From Jiella soli (GTDB taxonomy: Bacteria > Pseudomonadota > Alphaproteobacteria > Rhizobiales > Rhizobiaceae): a DNA stretch of 64,000 bases. Of this stretch, positions 20,634 through 29,327 are shown in pieces (position 1 is the stretch's first letter; the number at the start of each line of letters is the position of its first letter). Made by a program: the position numbers and the translations under genes. The notes beneath the pieces were generated by a model. The model was not told the DNA's origin. It ran no database searches and saw nothing but the letters and a program-made list of their open reading frames with translations. The stretch lies in assembly GCF_020615385.1 (NCBI RefSeq), contig NZ_JAJAVB010000025.1, forward strand, positions 705,296-769,295, read 5' to 3'.

Positions 20634-20660
20634 CTGCCGGCGCGATAGATCCGCCGGCAG
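20634..20660. terminator. Stem-loop between convergent ureC and GntR genes
   Basis: CTGCCGGCG and CGCCGGCAG form a perfect 9-bp stem with a 9-base loop, 36 bases after the ureC stop and 20 bases after the GntR gene's stop. No U-tract follows on either strand, so it may be a transcript-end stabiliser, not a classical terminator. Confidence 0.5.
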
Positions 20661-20680
20661 GTCCATAAACTGGCGTTGGA

Positions 20681-21409
20681 TCAGAGGCCGGCGCGCTCCT
20701 CGGCGGTGCCGGCTCCCGTATCCTCGAAATACTCCTCGAACTCGGTCTTCAGCCGTTCCAGATGCCGGATGATCCGACCGAGATGGATCCGCATGGCGGC
20801 TTCGGCAGCGGCGGCATCGCGCGCCTTCAGCGCTTCGAAGATCGCATAGTGGTCGTCATAGACCGCGGGCTGGCCATAGGAGAGCGTCAGGAAGCGCATC
20901 CGGTCGAGCTGCGCCTTCTGCTCGTCGATCAACTCCCAGGCGAAGCCGCAGCCCGCCCCATCCGCGATCAGCCGGTGGAACATGTCGTCGAGCCGGTGGA
21001 ATTCGCGCCGGTCGTCCGCTTCCTGCGCCTCGTGCTGGCGGGCGAGATTGTCGGTGAGTTGCTCGATCAGCGCGCCGTTTTCGCCCTCGCAGGCCCTGCG
21101 GACCACCGCGATCTCCAGCGCCTCACGGATGAAGCGGGCGTTGAGGACCTCCTGAACCGAGATCTTGACGATCTCCGTCGCCCGCTGCGGCTGGACCCTC
21201 AGATAGCCGATCCGGGCGAGGCGGATGAAGGCCTCGCGCACTGGTTGCCGCGAGACGCCCATGCGCCGCGCGATCTCCGCCTCCGAAACGCGCATGCCGG
21301 GCTTCAGCCTGAGTTCGAGGATCGCACGTCTCAGATCCTGATAGACCGCATCGGCCATGGTCGCGCGGGGCGGCGAATGGGTGGGGGAAAGAGCGGCTTC
21401 GACGGTCAT
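20681..21409 (-). CDS. GntR/FadR-family regulator (FCD domain), likely repressor of the uronate genes
   Basis: 242 residues. The N-terminal GntR winged helix (AVYQDLRRAILELRLKPGMRVSEAEIARRMGVSRQPVREAF in overlapping segments) is followed by an all-helical FCD ligand domain. Its metal-binding residues include Asp and His in FHRLDDMFHRLI and the later His residues in DDHYAIFEALK and MRIHLGRII. It is divergent from uxaC with 75 bp between start codons. UxuR/ExuR-type regulators in this position repress hexuronate genes and are released by a uronate or its product (family knowledge). Confidence 0.88.
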   Translation of the reverse strand: MTVEAALSPTHSPPRATMADAVYQDLRRAILELRLKPGMRVSEAEIARRMGVSRQPVREAFIRLARIGYLRVQPQRATEIVKISVQEVLNARFIREALEIAVVRRACEGENGALIEQLTDNLARQHEAQEADDRREFHRLDDMFHRLIADGAGCGFAWELIDEQKAQLDRMRFLTLSYGQPAVYDDHYAIFEALKARDAAAAEAAMRIHLGRIIRHLERLKTEFEEYFEDTGAGTAEERAGL

Positions 21410-21419
21410 GGGGGTCCTC

Positions 21420-21448
21420 TTGACAGTCTTCGGATACTACCATACCAG
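21420..21448 (+). promoter_or_regulatory. Probable promoter and GntR operator of the uronate operon
   Basis: A TTGACA -35 element at 21420-21425 has a 17-bp spacer to TACCAG at 21443-21448. The spacer and -10 region contain CTACCATACCAG, which holds the half-site ATACCA seen in UxuR-type operators of the TGGTATACCA class. A repressor bound here would block the promoter of uxaC and lie close to its own start. The uxaC ATG is 36 bp further on. Confidence 0.5.
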
Positions 21449-21484
21449 AATTTTGGCAATGAGGTCCGGGATAGGAGATCGACC

Positions 21485-22891
21485 ATGGCACTTTTGGACG
21501 ACGACCGGCTGTTCCCGGCCGACGGGGCCACCCGCCGGATTGCGCGCTCGCTCTATGACGGCATCAAGGACCTGCCGATCATCTCGCCGCACGGCCATAC
21601 CGAGCCGCGTTGGTTCGCCGAGAACGAACCCTTCCCGGACCCGGCGCATCTCATCGTCGTGCCGGACCACTACATCTTCCGCATGCTGGTCTCGCAGGGC
21701 GTGGGCCTTGCCGAGCTCGGTGTGTCCTCGGCCGACGGCTCGCCGGTCGAGACCGACGGGCGCAGGATCTGGCGCCGCTTCGCCGAGAACTACTACCTCT
21801 TCCGCGGCACGCCGACCCGCCTCTGGCTGGACCACACGTTCCAGAACCTTTTCGATCTCGACGTGAGGCTGTCCGCCGAGACTGCGGACGAGACGTATGA
21901 CGCGATCGCGGAGAAGCTGAAGACCGAGGCGTTCCGTCCGCGCGCGCTCTTCGAACGCTTCAATGTCGAGGCGATCGCGACCACCGAGAGCGCGCTCGAC
22001 GACCTCGCCTACCACCGACAGATCCGTGACAGCGGCTGGCAGGGGCGGGTGCTCACCACCTACCGGCCCGACGCCGTGGTCGATCCGGATTTTGCGGGCT
22101 TTTCCGACAATCTGAAGACGCTCGGCGAGATCACCGGCTGCGACACCGGGACGTTCGTCGGATACATCGAGGCGCATCGCCGCCGCCGGGCCTTCTTCCG
22201 CGACCATGGCGCGACGGCGACCGATCACGGCCATCCGACCGCCCGAACGGCGAATCTTTCGGCGGCCGACGCCTCGGCGCTCTACGACCGGGTGAAGGAC
22301 GGCGCCGGCTCGGCCGAGGACCGCGAACTCTTCCGCGCGCAGATGCTGACCGAGATGGCGAAGCTCTCGGTCGAGGACGGCATGGTCATGCAGATCCATG
22401 CCGGCTCCTTCCGCAACCATTCCGACGCGATCTTCGAAAGCTTCGGGCGCGACAAGGGCTTCGACATCCCGCAGCCGACGAATTACGTGGCGGCGCTGAA
22501 GCCGCTCCTCGACGTCTGCGGGCTGGAAAAGGACTTTACGCTGATCCTCTTCACCCTGGACGAGACGGTGTTTTCGCGCGAGCTCGCGCCGCTCGCCGGC
22601 GTCTATCCCTGCCTGAGGCTCGGGCCTCCCTGGTGGTTCTTCGATTCCGCGGAAGGGATGATGCGGTTCCGTGAGGCCGTCACCGAGACCGCCGGCTTCT
22701 ACAACACGGTCGGCTTCAACGACGACACCCGCGCCTTCTGCTCGATCCCCGCGCGGCACGACGTCGCGCGGCGCGTCGACTGCGCCTATCTCGCCGGCCT
22801 CGTCACGACGGGCCGCCTTGCCGAGGACGAGGCTTTCGAGGTGGCGCACGACCTCACCTATCGCCTGGCCAAAGAGGCCTACAGGCTCTGA
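21485..22891 (+). CDS. uxaC: Glucuronate/uronate isomerase
   Basis: 468 residues, full length for UxaC, which isomerises D-glucuronate to D-fructuronate and D-galacturonate to D-tagaturonate. Family residues are intact: the [12 protein letters not shown] metal motif near 34-45, the long helical insert with [10 protein letters not shown]-type residues, the [11 protein letters not shown] segment and the C-terminal [20 protein letters not shown] is 8 bases before ATG 21485. First gene of the uronate operon; its product feeds the reductase gene at 25791. Confidence 0.94.
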   Translation: MALLDDDRLFPADGATRRIARSLYDGIKDLPIISPHGHTEPRWFAENEPFPDPAHLIVVPDHYIFRMLVSQGVGLAELGVSSADGSPVETDGRRIWRRFAENYYLFRGTPTRLWLDHTFQNLFDLDVRLSAETADETYDAIAEKLKTEAFRPRALFERFNVEAIATTESALDDLAYHRQIRDSGWQGRVLTTYRPDAVVDPDFAGFSDNLKTLGEITGCDTGTFVGYIEAHRRRRAFFRDHGATATDHGHPTARTANLSAADASALYDRVKDGAGSAEDRELFRAQMLTEMAKLSVEDGMVMQIHAGSFRNHSDAIFESFGRDKGFDIPQPTNYVAALKPLLDVCGLEKDFTLILFTLDETVFSRELAPLAGVYPCLRLGPPWWFFDSAEGMMRFREAVTETAGFYNTVGFNDDTRAFCSIPARHDVARRVDCAYLAGLVTTGRLAEDEAFEVAHDLTYRLAKEAYRL

Positions 22892-22925
22892 CCGGCGGCC
22901 TTGCCGCCATTTCTGGGAGGAAAGC

Positions 22926-23915
22926 ATGAGCATGATGAAGACGACCGCGGCGGTACTCGCCGTCGCCACGGCGCTCGCCGGCGGCCTTGTCGCCGCGAAG
23001 GCGCAGGAGATCACGCTGCGTTCGGCCGACACGCATCCGGACGGTTATCCGACCGTCGAGGCTGTCAAGTACATGAGCGACGTCCTGAAGAAGGAGACCG
23101 ACGGCCGCATCGCGATCCAGGTCTTCGATTCGCACCAGCTCGGCGAGGAGAAGGAGACGATCGAGCAGACCAAGTTCGGCGTCATCGATCTCAACCGCGT
23201 CAACTTCGCGCCGATGAACGGCATCGTGCCGGAGACGATCGTCCCCTGCATGCCCTACATCTTCACCTCCAAGGAGAACATGCGCGAGGTGATGGACGGG
23301 CCGATCGGCGAGGACATCCTCAAGGCCTTCGAACCCGCCGGCTATATCGGTCTCGCCGTCTACGATTCCGGCGCGAGGTCCTTCTATAATTCGAAGCACC
23401 CGATCAAGACGCTGGACGACCTCAAGGGCCTGAAGTTCCGCGTCATCCAGTCGGATCTCTTCGTCGACATGGTCAACGCGCTCGGCGCCAATGCAACGCC
23501 GATGGCCTATGGCGAGGTCTATTCCGGTCTGCAGACCGGCCTGATCGACGGCGCCGAGAACAACTGGCCGAGCTACGAATCCTCCAAGCACTACGAAGTC
23601 GCGAAGTACTATTCGCTCGACCAGCATTCGCAGTGTCCCGAAGTCCTGATGATGTCCAAGGTCAGCTGGGACAAGCTGTCGCCGGAAGACCAGAAGGCGG
23701 TCCGCGATGCGGCCAAGCAGTCGGTCACCAAGATGCGCGAGCTCTGGGATGCTCAGGAGGAGAAGTCGCGCAAGACGGTCGAGGCCGCCGGCGTCGAGAT
23801 CAACGAGGTCGATCCCGCCCCGTTCATCAAGGCGATGGATCCGATCTACGAGAAATACGCCAATACCCCGGAGCTGAAGGAACTGGTGAAGCGGGTTCGC
23901 GACACTCAGAAGTAA
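22926..23915 (+). CDS. dctP: TRAP transporter solute-binding protein (DctP family)
   Basis: 329 residues. A Sec signal peptide ends AAKAQ at about residue 27, leaving a periplasmic protein of the DctP fold (PF03480). Recognisable parts include [49 protein letters not shown] and the Arg/Asn-containing segment [13 protein letters not shown] that contacts the carboxylate of the ligand. GGAGG precedes the start. Context predicts uronate or unsaturated uronate as the ligand. An intergenic hairpin (23930-23966) follows it. Confidence 0.9.
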   Translation: MSMMKTTAAVLAVATALAGGLVAAKAQEITLRSADTHPDGYPTVEAVKYMSDVLKKETDGRIAIQVFDSHQLGEEKETIEQTKFGVIDLNRVNFAPMNGIVPETIVPCMPYIFTSKENMREVMDGPIGEDILKAFEPAGYIGLAVYDSGARSFYNSKHPIKTLDDLKGLKFRVIQSDLFVDMVNALGANATPMAYGEVYSGLQTGLIDGAENNWPSYESSKHYEVAKYYSLDQHSQCPEVLMMSKVSWDKLSPEDQKAVRDAAKQSVTKMRELWDAQEEKSRKTVEAAGVEINEVDPAPFIKAMDPIYEKYANTPELKELVKRVRDTQK

Positions 23916-23929
23916 GCATCCGACAAACC

Positions 23930-23970
23930 GGCGGCCCCGCATCGGAGATTAACCGGCGGGGCCGCCATTT
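23930..23970 (+). terminator. Hairpin between dctP and dctQ, likely attenuator/3' stabiliser
   Basis: GGCGGCCCCGC (23930-23940) pairs perfectly with GCGGGGCCGCC (23956-23966), followed by ATTTT. It starts 15 bases after the dctP stop. Such hairpins behind binding-protein genes usually let the binding protein be made in excess over the membrane subunits. Confidence 0.7.
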
Positions 23971-23996
23971 TCGCTCGTTCACGGGAAAGGAAATCC

Positions 23997-24512
23997 GTGC
24001 GCACCGTCGCGATCTGGTTCGGCCGCCTGGCGACCGGCGCTCTCTGGCTGTCCGGGATCGGCCTGGTCCTGATGACCGGCTTCACCGCATGGCAGGTCTG
24101 GGGACGCTTCGTCCTCAACGATTCGCCGAGCTGGACCGAGCCGGCCTCCGTCCTGATGATGGGCTGGTTCATTCTCCTGGGGTCGGCGGTCGGCGTGCGC
24201 GAGGGCTACCATCTCGGCTTCGACATCCTGCTCGTCGTCCTGCCCAAGAATGTGCGCATGATGCTGAACACGGTCAGCGACGTGGCCGTGACGGCCTTCG
24301 GCGGCGGCATGGCCTGGTATGGCTACCTTTTGGCTGCCGGCACCTGGAACAACGTCTCGCCGGCCATGCAGATCCCGGTCGGCGTCGGCTATATCCCGCT
24401 GATCTTCGGCGGCGCTCTCATCGTCCTCTTTTCCCTCGAACGTATCTGCCGCCGCTTCGCCGGGCTCGAGGAGCCGCATCTGGAAGCCGCGCCGGCGGAC
24501 TCGGTGTCCTGA
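23997..24512 (+). CDS. dctQ: TRAP transporter small permease (DctQ family)
   Basis: 171 residues with four predicted membrane helices. The DctQ signature WQVWGRFVLNDSPSWTEPASVLMMGWFILLGSAVGVREGYHLGF lies in residues about 31-75 and is present in overlapping parts. It starts at GTG 23997 after GGGAAAGGAAAT. The stop is two bases before the large permease. It pairs with DctM to form a sodium-driven secondary uptake complex. Confidence 0.9.
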   Translation: MRTVAIWFGRLATGALWLSGIGLVLMTGFTAWQVWGRFVLNDSPSWTEPASVLMMGWFILLGSAVGVREGYHLGFDILLVVLPKNVRMMLNTVSDVAVTAFGGGMAWYGYLLAAGTWNNVSPAMQIPVGVGYIPLIFGGALIVLFSLERICRRFAGLEEPHLEAAPADSVS

Positions 24513-24513
24513 C

Positions 24514-25794
24514 ATGGCGCTCACGATCCTCTTCGGCAGCTTCGTCCTGCTCCTGCTCATCGGCACGCCGATCGCCTTCTGTCTCGGCATCGCCTCCTTC
24601 GCGACCGTGCTGTTCCTGGGCATCCCGCCGGTCATCGTGTTCCAGAGCATGAATGCCGGCATATCGGTCTTCGCGCTGATGGCGATCCCGTTCTTCATCT
24701 ATGCCGGCGACCTGATGGTGAGGGGCGACATCGCGGCCCGCCTCGTGGCGCTGGCGGCAAGCCTCGTCGGCCATTTCCGCGGCGGCCTCGGCCAGGTGAA
24801 CATCGCCGCCTCGACGCTGTTCGGCGGCATTTCCGGCTCGGCGGTCGCCGACGCCTCGGCGATCGGCGGGCTGATGATCCCGCAGATGAAGGAGCGCGGC
24901 TACGACGTCGACTATGCCGTCAACGTCACGGTCACCTCCTCGATCATCGCGCTGATGATCCCGCCGTCCCACAACATGATCATCTATTCGATCTCCGGAG
25001 GCGGCCAGATCTCGATCGCCGACCTCTTCACGGCCGGCATCCTGCCCGGCGTCCTGCTCGCCCTGGGACTCGCCGCGGCCGCCTGGTACGTCGCCCGCAA
25101 GCGCGGCTATCCGATCACCGCCTTCGAAGGCTGGGGCAATATCGGCCGCCGGGCGCTCGGCGCCATTCCCGGCATCATCCTCATCGGCATCATCTTCGGC
25201 GGCGTGCGCTCGGGCGTCTTCACCGCCACGGAAAGCTCCTGCATCGCGATCGTCTACGCGCTGCTGATCACCGTCCTTGTCTACAAGTCGATGGGATGGT
25301 CGGATTTCGTCGCTGCGACGCTCGGAGCGGTCCGCACCACGGCGATGGTGCTCCTGATCATCGGCGCCGCCGCCGCCTTCGGCTGGCTGCTCGCCTATCT
25401 GCGCGTGCCCGCCCAGATGATCGACTTCATGCAGCAGCTGACCGATTCACCGGTGGTGATCTTCCTGCTCCTCAACGTGCTGCTCCTGTTCCTCGGCACG
25501 TTCATGGACATGTCGCCGCTGATCATCATCACCACGCCGATCTTCCTGCCGGTGGTGAAGGCCTTCGGCATGGACCCGGTGCATTTCGGCGTGATCCTCG
25601 TCCTCAATCTCGGCATCGGCCTGTGCACGCCGCCGGTCGGTGCGGTGCTCTTCGTCGGTTGCGCGGTGGCAAAGATCCGCGTGGCGCAGGCGATCCGGAC
25701 GATCTGGCCGTTCTATTTCGCGGCCTTCGCCGTTCTCATGCTGGTGACCTACGTTCCGGCGATCTCCCTCTGGCTGCCGAGCGTGTTCAAATGA
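24514..25794 (+). CDS. dctM: TRAP transporter large permease (DctM family)
   Basis: 426 residues, about 12 membrane helices. Family motifs are present: IPFFIYAGDLMVRGDIAARL, ISGSAVADASAIGGLMIPQMKERGY, MIPPSHNMIIYS and near the C-terminus GIGLCTPPVGAVLFVGCAVAKI. This elevator-type subunit carries the solute with Na+. The final ATGA overlaps the start of the reductase gene, coupling them. Part of the uronate uptake system. Confidence 0.95.
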   Translation: MALTILFGSFVLLLLIGTPIAFCLGIASFATVLFLGIPPVIVFQSMNAGISVFALMAIPFFIYAGDLMVRGDIAARLVALAASLVGHFRGGLGQVNIAASTLFGGISGSAVADASAIGGLMIPQMKERGYDVDYAVNVTVTSSIIALMIPPSHNMIIYSISGGGQISIADLFTAGILPGVLLALGLAAAAWYVARKRGYPITAFEGWGNIGRRALGAIPGIILIGIIFGGVRSGVFTATESSCIAIVYALLITVLVYKSMGWSDFVAATLGAVRTTAMVLLIIGAAAAFGWLLAYLRVPAQMIDFMQQLTDSPVVIFLLLNVLLLFLGTFMDMSPLIIITTPIFLPVVKAFGMDPVHFGVILVLNLGIGLCTPPVGAVLFVGCAVAKIRVAQAIRTIWPFYFAAFAVLMLVTYVPAISLWLPSVFK

Positions 25795-27269
25795 GTTCAA
25801 AGCAACGCCTGTCCTTCGAGACGCTGAACGATCTGCCCGAAACGGTCCAGCGCCCGTCCTATGATCCGCGCGAGGTGAAGGCGGGCATCGTCCATCTCGG
25901 CGTAGGCGCCTTCCACAGGGCGCATCAGGCGGTCTATCTCGACGACCTCCTGGGACATGATCCTCAATGGGCGATCGTCGGCGCCTCGCTGCGCCGCGCC
26001 GACATGCGCGATGCGCTGGCGCCGCAGGACGATCTCTATACGGTCGCCGTCCGCTCCGGCGAGGGCATGGCGCTGCGGGTCGTCGGCTCGATCCGGGCGA
26101 TCCATGTCGCGCCGCAGGATCCGGAAGCGCTACTGGCCGCAATGAGCGATCCGGGGATCCGGATCGTCTCGCTGACCGTGACCGAAAAGGGGTATTGCCA
26201 CGACCCGGCGACCGGCGATCTCAATCCCGAGCACCCGGACGTGAAGGCGGATCTTGCGGACCCGCGCGCGCCGACCTCCGCTCCGGGGCTGTTGGTCGAG
26301 GCACTGCGGCGCCGGCGCGAGGCGGACATCGTGCCTTTCACCGTGATGCCTTGCGACAATCTGCCGGCCAACGGCCCGACGGTGCACCGGATCATGGCGC
26401 AATATGCAGCGCTCCTTGACGACGACCTCGCCCGCTTCGTGGAACACGACGTCGCGGTCGCCGGCACCATGGTCGACCGCATCGTGCCGGCGACGACCGA
26501 CGCCGACACTGCGGAGATCGCCGCGGCGCTCGGACTGGAGGATGCTTGGCCGGTAGTCACCGAGCCCTTCACGCAATGGGTGATCGAGGACCGCTTCCCG
26601 ACCGGCCGGCCGGATTTCGGCGCCGTGGGCGCTGAGATGGTCGCCGACGTCGAGCCTTACGAGCGCATGAAGCTGAGGATGCTCAACGGCTCGCATTCGA
26701 CGCTCGCCTATCTCGGCTATCTCGCGGGATACGAGACGGTCTCGCAGGCGATGGCCGACAAGGCGGTCGAGCGGCTCGTCCGGACCATGATGAGCGAGGA
26801 GGTGATGCCGACCCTCGACATGCTCGGCACCGACCTCGGCGCCTATCGCGACGCGCTGATCGAGCGCTTCCACAATCCGGCGCTGAAGCATCGAACCTGG
26901 CAGATCGCCATGGACGGCTCGCAGAAGCTGCCGCAGCGCCTGCTCGGGACGATCCGCGACCGGCTCGCCGCGGGCGCGCCGATCGACCGGCTGGCGCTCG
27001 GCGTCGCCGCCTGGATGCGCTACGTCACCGGCACCGACGAGAAGGGCGAGCCGATCGAGGTGAAGGATCCGCTCGCGGGCCGCCTGAAGGCGATCGGCGA
27101 GGAAGCGGGCCGCGATCCGCAGGCGCTGGCCAAAGCCTATCTCGGCGTCGGGGACGTCTTCGGCCGCGACCTCAAGGACGACCCGGCCTTTGTGGAGCCG
27201 GTGACCCGCGCGCTTGCTTCGCTTCTTCAAAAGGGCGCCGCGGCGACCGCCGCCGACTTTGCGCGATGA
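25791..27269 (+). CDS. uxuB: Mannitol-dehydrogenase-family oxidoreductase, probable fructuronate reductase
   Basis: 492 residues, normal for the long-chain polyol dehydrogenases. N-terminal NAD-binding domain (VHLGVGAFHRAHQAVYLDDL) and the C-terminal helical domain with the conserved LRMLNGSHSTLAYLGYLAGY and NPALKHRTWQIAMDGSQKLPQRL, whose Lys/Asn/His are catalytic. UxuB reduces D-fructuronate to D-mannonate with NADH; the companion uxaC supports this assignment. UxaB or mannitol dehydrogenase activity cannot be ruled out. Its ATG overlaps the DctM stop. Confidence 0.85.
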   Translation: MSSKQRLSFETLNDLPETVQRPSYDPREVKAGIVHLGVGAFHRAHQAVYLDDLLGHDPQWAIVGASLRRADMRDALAPQDDLYTVAVRSGEGMALRVVGSIRAIHVAPQDPEALLAAMSDPGIRIVSLTVTEKGYCHDPATGDLNPEHPDVKADLADPRAPTSAPGLLVEALRRRREADIVPFTVMPCDNLPANGPTVHRIMAQYAALLDDDLARFVEHDVAVAGTMVDRIVPATTDADTAEIAAALGLEDAWPVVTEPFTQWVIEDRFPTGRPDFGAVGAEMVADVEPYERMKLRMLNGSHSTLAYLGYLAGYETVSQAMADKAVERLVRTMMSEEVMPTLDMLGTDLGAYRDALIERFHNPALKHRTWQIAMDGSQKLPQRLLGTIRDRLAAGAPIDRLALGVAAWMRYVTGTDEKGEPIEVKDPLAGRLKAIGEEAGRDPQALAKAYLGVGDVFGRDLKDDPAFVEPVTRALASLLQKGAAATAADFAR

Positions 27270-27288
27270 TTGGAAGGGGACGCAGGCG

Positions 27289-27621
27289 ATGAGCGAACGC
27301 ACCGACGGAGCTACCGGAGACTGGGTCGAGATCGACGCGCACACGCGGCGGCGCATCCTCGCGCATGCGCCGGCGATGATGGTGGTGGAGGTCGAGTTCA
27401 AGCCGGGCGGCGCCGGTGCCGAGCATGCGCATCCGCATCTCCAGTCGTCCTATGTCAAATCCGGCACCTTCTCCTACACGATCGCCGGCGAGGCCCGGAC
27501 GATCAGGGAAGGCGATGCCGTTGTGGTCCCGGCCAATGCGCGCCATTCGACGACGACCGAGACGGGGGGCAGCCTGATCGACGTCTTCACGCCCGCACGC
27601 GAGGATTTCCTGCCGGCCTGA
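27289..27621 (+). CDS. KdgF-like cupin, uronate linearisation
   Basis: 110 residues with a single cupin. Metal ligands are in AEHAHPHLQSSYVKSGTFSYT (His, His, Gln) and later VVPANARHS (His). KdgF proteins open the ring of unsaturated uronates to the linear form used by KduI. Position between the reductase and kduI supports the role. A short tail EDFLPA, common in KdgF, ends the protein. Start at ATG 27289 with a weak ribosome site GGACGCAGG. Confidence 0.75.
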   Translation: MSERTDGATGDWVEIDAHTRRRILAHAPAMMVVEVEFKPGGAGAEHAHPHLQSSYVKSGTFSYTIAGEARTIREGDAVVVPANARHSTTTETGGSLIDVFTPAREDFLPA

Positions 27622-27711
27622 CCGGCGCACCCGAGAGCATCGCCACCCGCCGCCCGGACGAGCCGCCGGGCGACGCTGCAAAGCCATGCCCAGAACCGAG
27701 AGGTACATGCC

Positions 27712-28536
27712 ATGAAAATCGAGACCCGCCAGGCTATCGACCCGCGCCACGCCAAGACCTTCGACACGTCGGCGCTGCGCGCCGAGTTTCTCATGGACAG
27801 CCTGTTCCTGCCGGGCGAGATCAGCCTCGTCTACAGCCATTACGACCGCCTGATCGTCGGCGGCGCCGTGCCATCGGGCGGCACGCTGGAGCTCAGCTCC
27901 GCCAAGGAGACCGGGACCCCCGGCTTCCTCGACCGCCGCGAGGCGGTGATCGTCAATATCGGCGAAGCCGGCACGGTGACCACCGGCTCCGGCAGCCATG
28001 AGCTCGGCCATCGCGACATGCTCTATGTCGGCCTCGGCGAAGGGCCGCTCGGCTTTTCCGGCGAATCCGCCAGGTTCTACATCCTCTCCGCGCCCGCCCA
28101 TCGCAAGCTCGAGACGCGGCTGGTGACGATCGAGGCGGCCAAGCGGGTCGATCTCGGCGCGGCCGCGACCTCGAACGACCGCTCGATCTTCCAGTTCGTC
28201 CATCCGGACGTGATGGAGAGCTGCCAGCTCGTCGTCGGCATGACGACGCTGCACGGCGGGTCGGTCTGGAACACCATGCCCGCCCATCGCCACGACCGCC
28301 GCTCGGAGGCCTATCTCTATATCGGCCTGTCCGAGGAGACCCGCGTCTTCCACATGATGGGCGAGCCGGACGAGACCCGGCACCTCGTCGTGAAGAACGA
28401 GGAGGGCATCCTCTCGCCGCCCTGGTCGATCCATTGCGGGGCCGGCACCGCCTCCTACACCTTCATCTGGGCGATGGCCGGCGATAATGTCGACTACAAG
28501 GATGTCGACATGGTCGCGATGGAGGATCTGAAATGA
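27712..28536 (+). CDS. kduI: 5-dehydro-4-deoxy-D-glucuronate isomerase
   Basis: 274 residues, full length for KduI, a zinc-dependent double-cupin enzyme. It converts 5-keto-4-deoxyuronate to 3-deoxy-D-glycero-2,5-hexodiulosonate. Zinc-binding residues are in the C-terminal cupin: NTMPAHRHDRRSEAYLYIGL (two His and a Glu) and SPPWSIHCGAGTASYTFIW (His). The coding region overlaps kduD by four bases (ATGA). It acts after oligouronide cleavage and ring opening. Confidence 0.95.
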   Translation: MKIETRQAIDPRHAKTFDTSALRAEFLMDSLFLPGEISLVYSHYDRLIVGGAVPSGGTLELSSAKETGTPGFLDRREAVIVNIGEAGTVTTGSGSHELGHRDMLYVGLGEGPLGFSGESARFYILSAPAHRKLETRLVTIEAAKRVDLGAAATSNDRSIFQFVHPDVMESCQLVVGMTTLHGGSVWNTMPAHRHDRRSEAYLYIGLSEETRVFHMMGEPDETRHLVVKNEEGILSPPWSIHCGAGTASYTFIWAMAGDNVDYKDVDMVAMEDLK

Positions 28537-29291
28537 CGTCGCCTTTCGACCTGACGGGCAAGCGCGCCTTCGTCACCGGTGCCAATACCGGCATCGGCCA
28601 GGGGATCGCGCTGGCGCTGGCGAAGGCCGGCGCGGTCGTCGCCTGTGCGGGCCGCTCGTCCATGGCCGAGACGCTCACGCTGATCGCGGATGCCGGGGGC
28701 AGGGGCAGCGAGCACCTCGCCGATTTGGCGGACAAGGATGCCGCCGTCGCGCTCTTCGAGACCGCGGCGCGGGAGGGCGGGCCCTTCGATATCCTGGTCA
28801 ACAATGCCGGGATCATCCGCCGGGCCGACGCGACGGATTTCACCGAGGAGGATTGGGACGACGTCCTCGACCTCAATCTGAAGGCCGCCTTCTTCCTCGC
28901 CCAGGCCTTCGGGAAATCGGCGATCGCGGACGGCCGGCACGGCGCCGTTGTCAACATCGCGTCCGTGCTCACCTTCCAGGGCGGCATCCGCGTCGCGAGC
29001 TATACGGCGTCGAAGCACGGCATGGCCGGCATCACCCGGCTGCTCGCCTGCGAATGGGCGGGGCGGGACGTCAACGTCAACGCCATTGCGCCGGGCTATG
29101 TCGTGACCAACAACACGGCGGCGCTGCGCGGGGACGAGGACCGCTCTGCCGCGATCCTCGCCCGCATTCCCGCGGGGCGCTGGGGCGATCCCTCCGATAT
29201 CGGCGGCGCGGCGGTCTTCCTCGCCTCGGACGCCGCGCGCTACATCCATGGCGCGATCCTCCCCGTCGACGGCGGCTGGCTGGCGCGCTGA
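28533..29291 (+). CDS. kduD: 2-dehydro-3-deoxy-D-gluconate 5-dehydrogenase
   Basis: 252-residue classical SDR. TGANTGIGQGIA near 14-25 binds NAD(H), NNAG near 90 is structural, and the catalytic Ser/Tyr/Lys lie in VNIASVLTFQGG and SYTASKHG. KduD reduces the KduI product to 2-keto-3-deoxygluconate, the junction with the other uronate route. Its coupling to kduI makes this assignment firmer than for an isolated SDR. Ends with VDGGWLAR as in KduD proteins. Last gene of the operon. Confidence 0.9.
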   Translation: MTSPFDLTGKRAFVTGANTGIGQGIALALAKAGAVVACAGRSSMAETLTLIADAGGRGSEHLADLADKDAAVALFETAAREGGPFDILVNNAGIIRRADATDFTEEDWDDVLDLNLKAAFFLAQAFGKSAIADGRHGAVVNIASVLTFQGGIRVASYTASKHGMAGITRLLACEWAGRDVNVNAIAPGYVVTNNTAALRGDEDRSAAILARIPAGRWGDPSDIGGAAVFLASDAARYIHGAILPVDGGWLAR

Positions 29292-29327
29292 CCGGAGCGC
29301 ATGCCGGAGGCGACGCCGGGCGACGTA

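Noticed and set aside
21437-23032. 531-codon frame antisense to uxaC
   Set aside because: Overlaps the promoter and most of uxaC; no family features.
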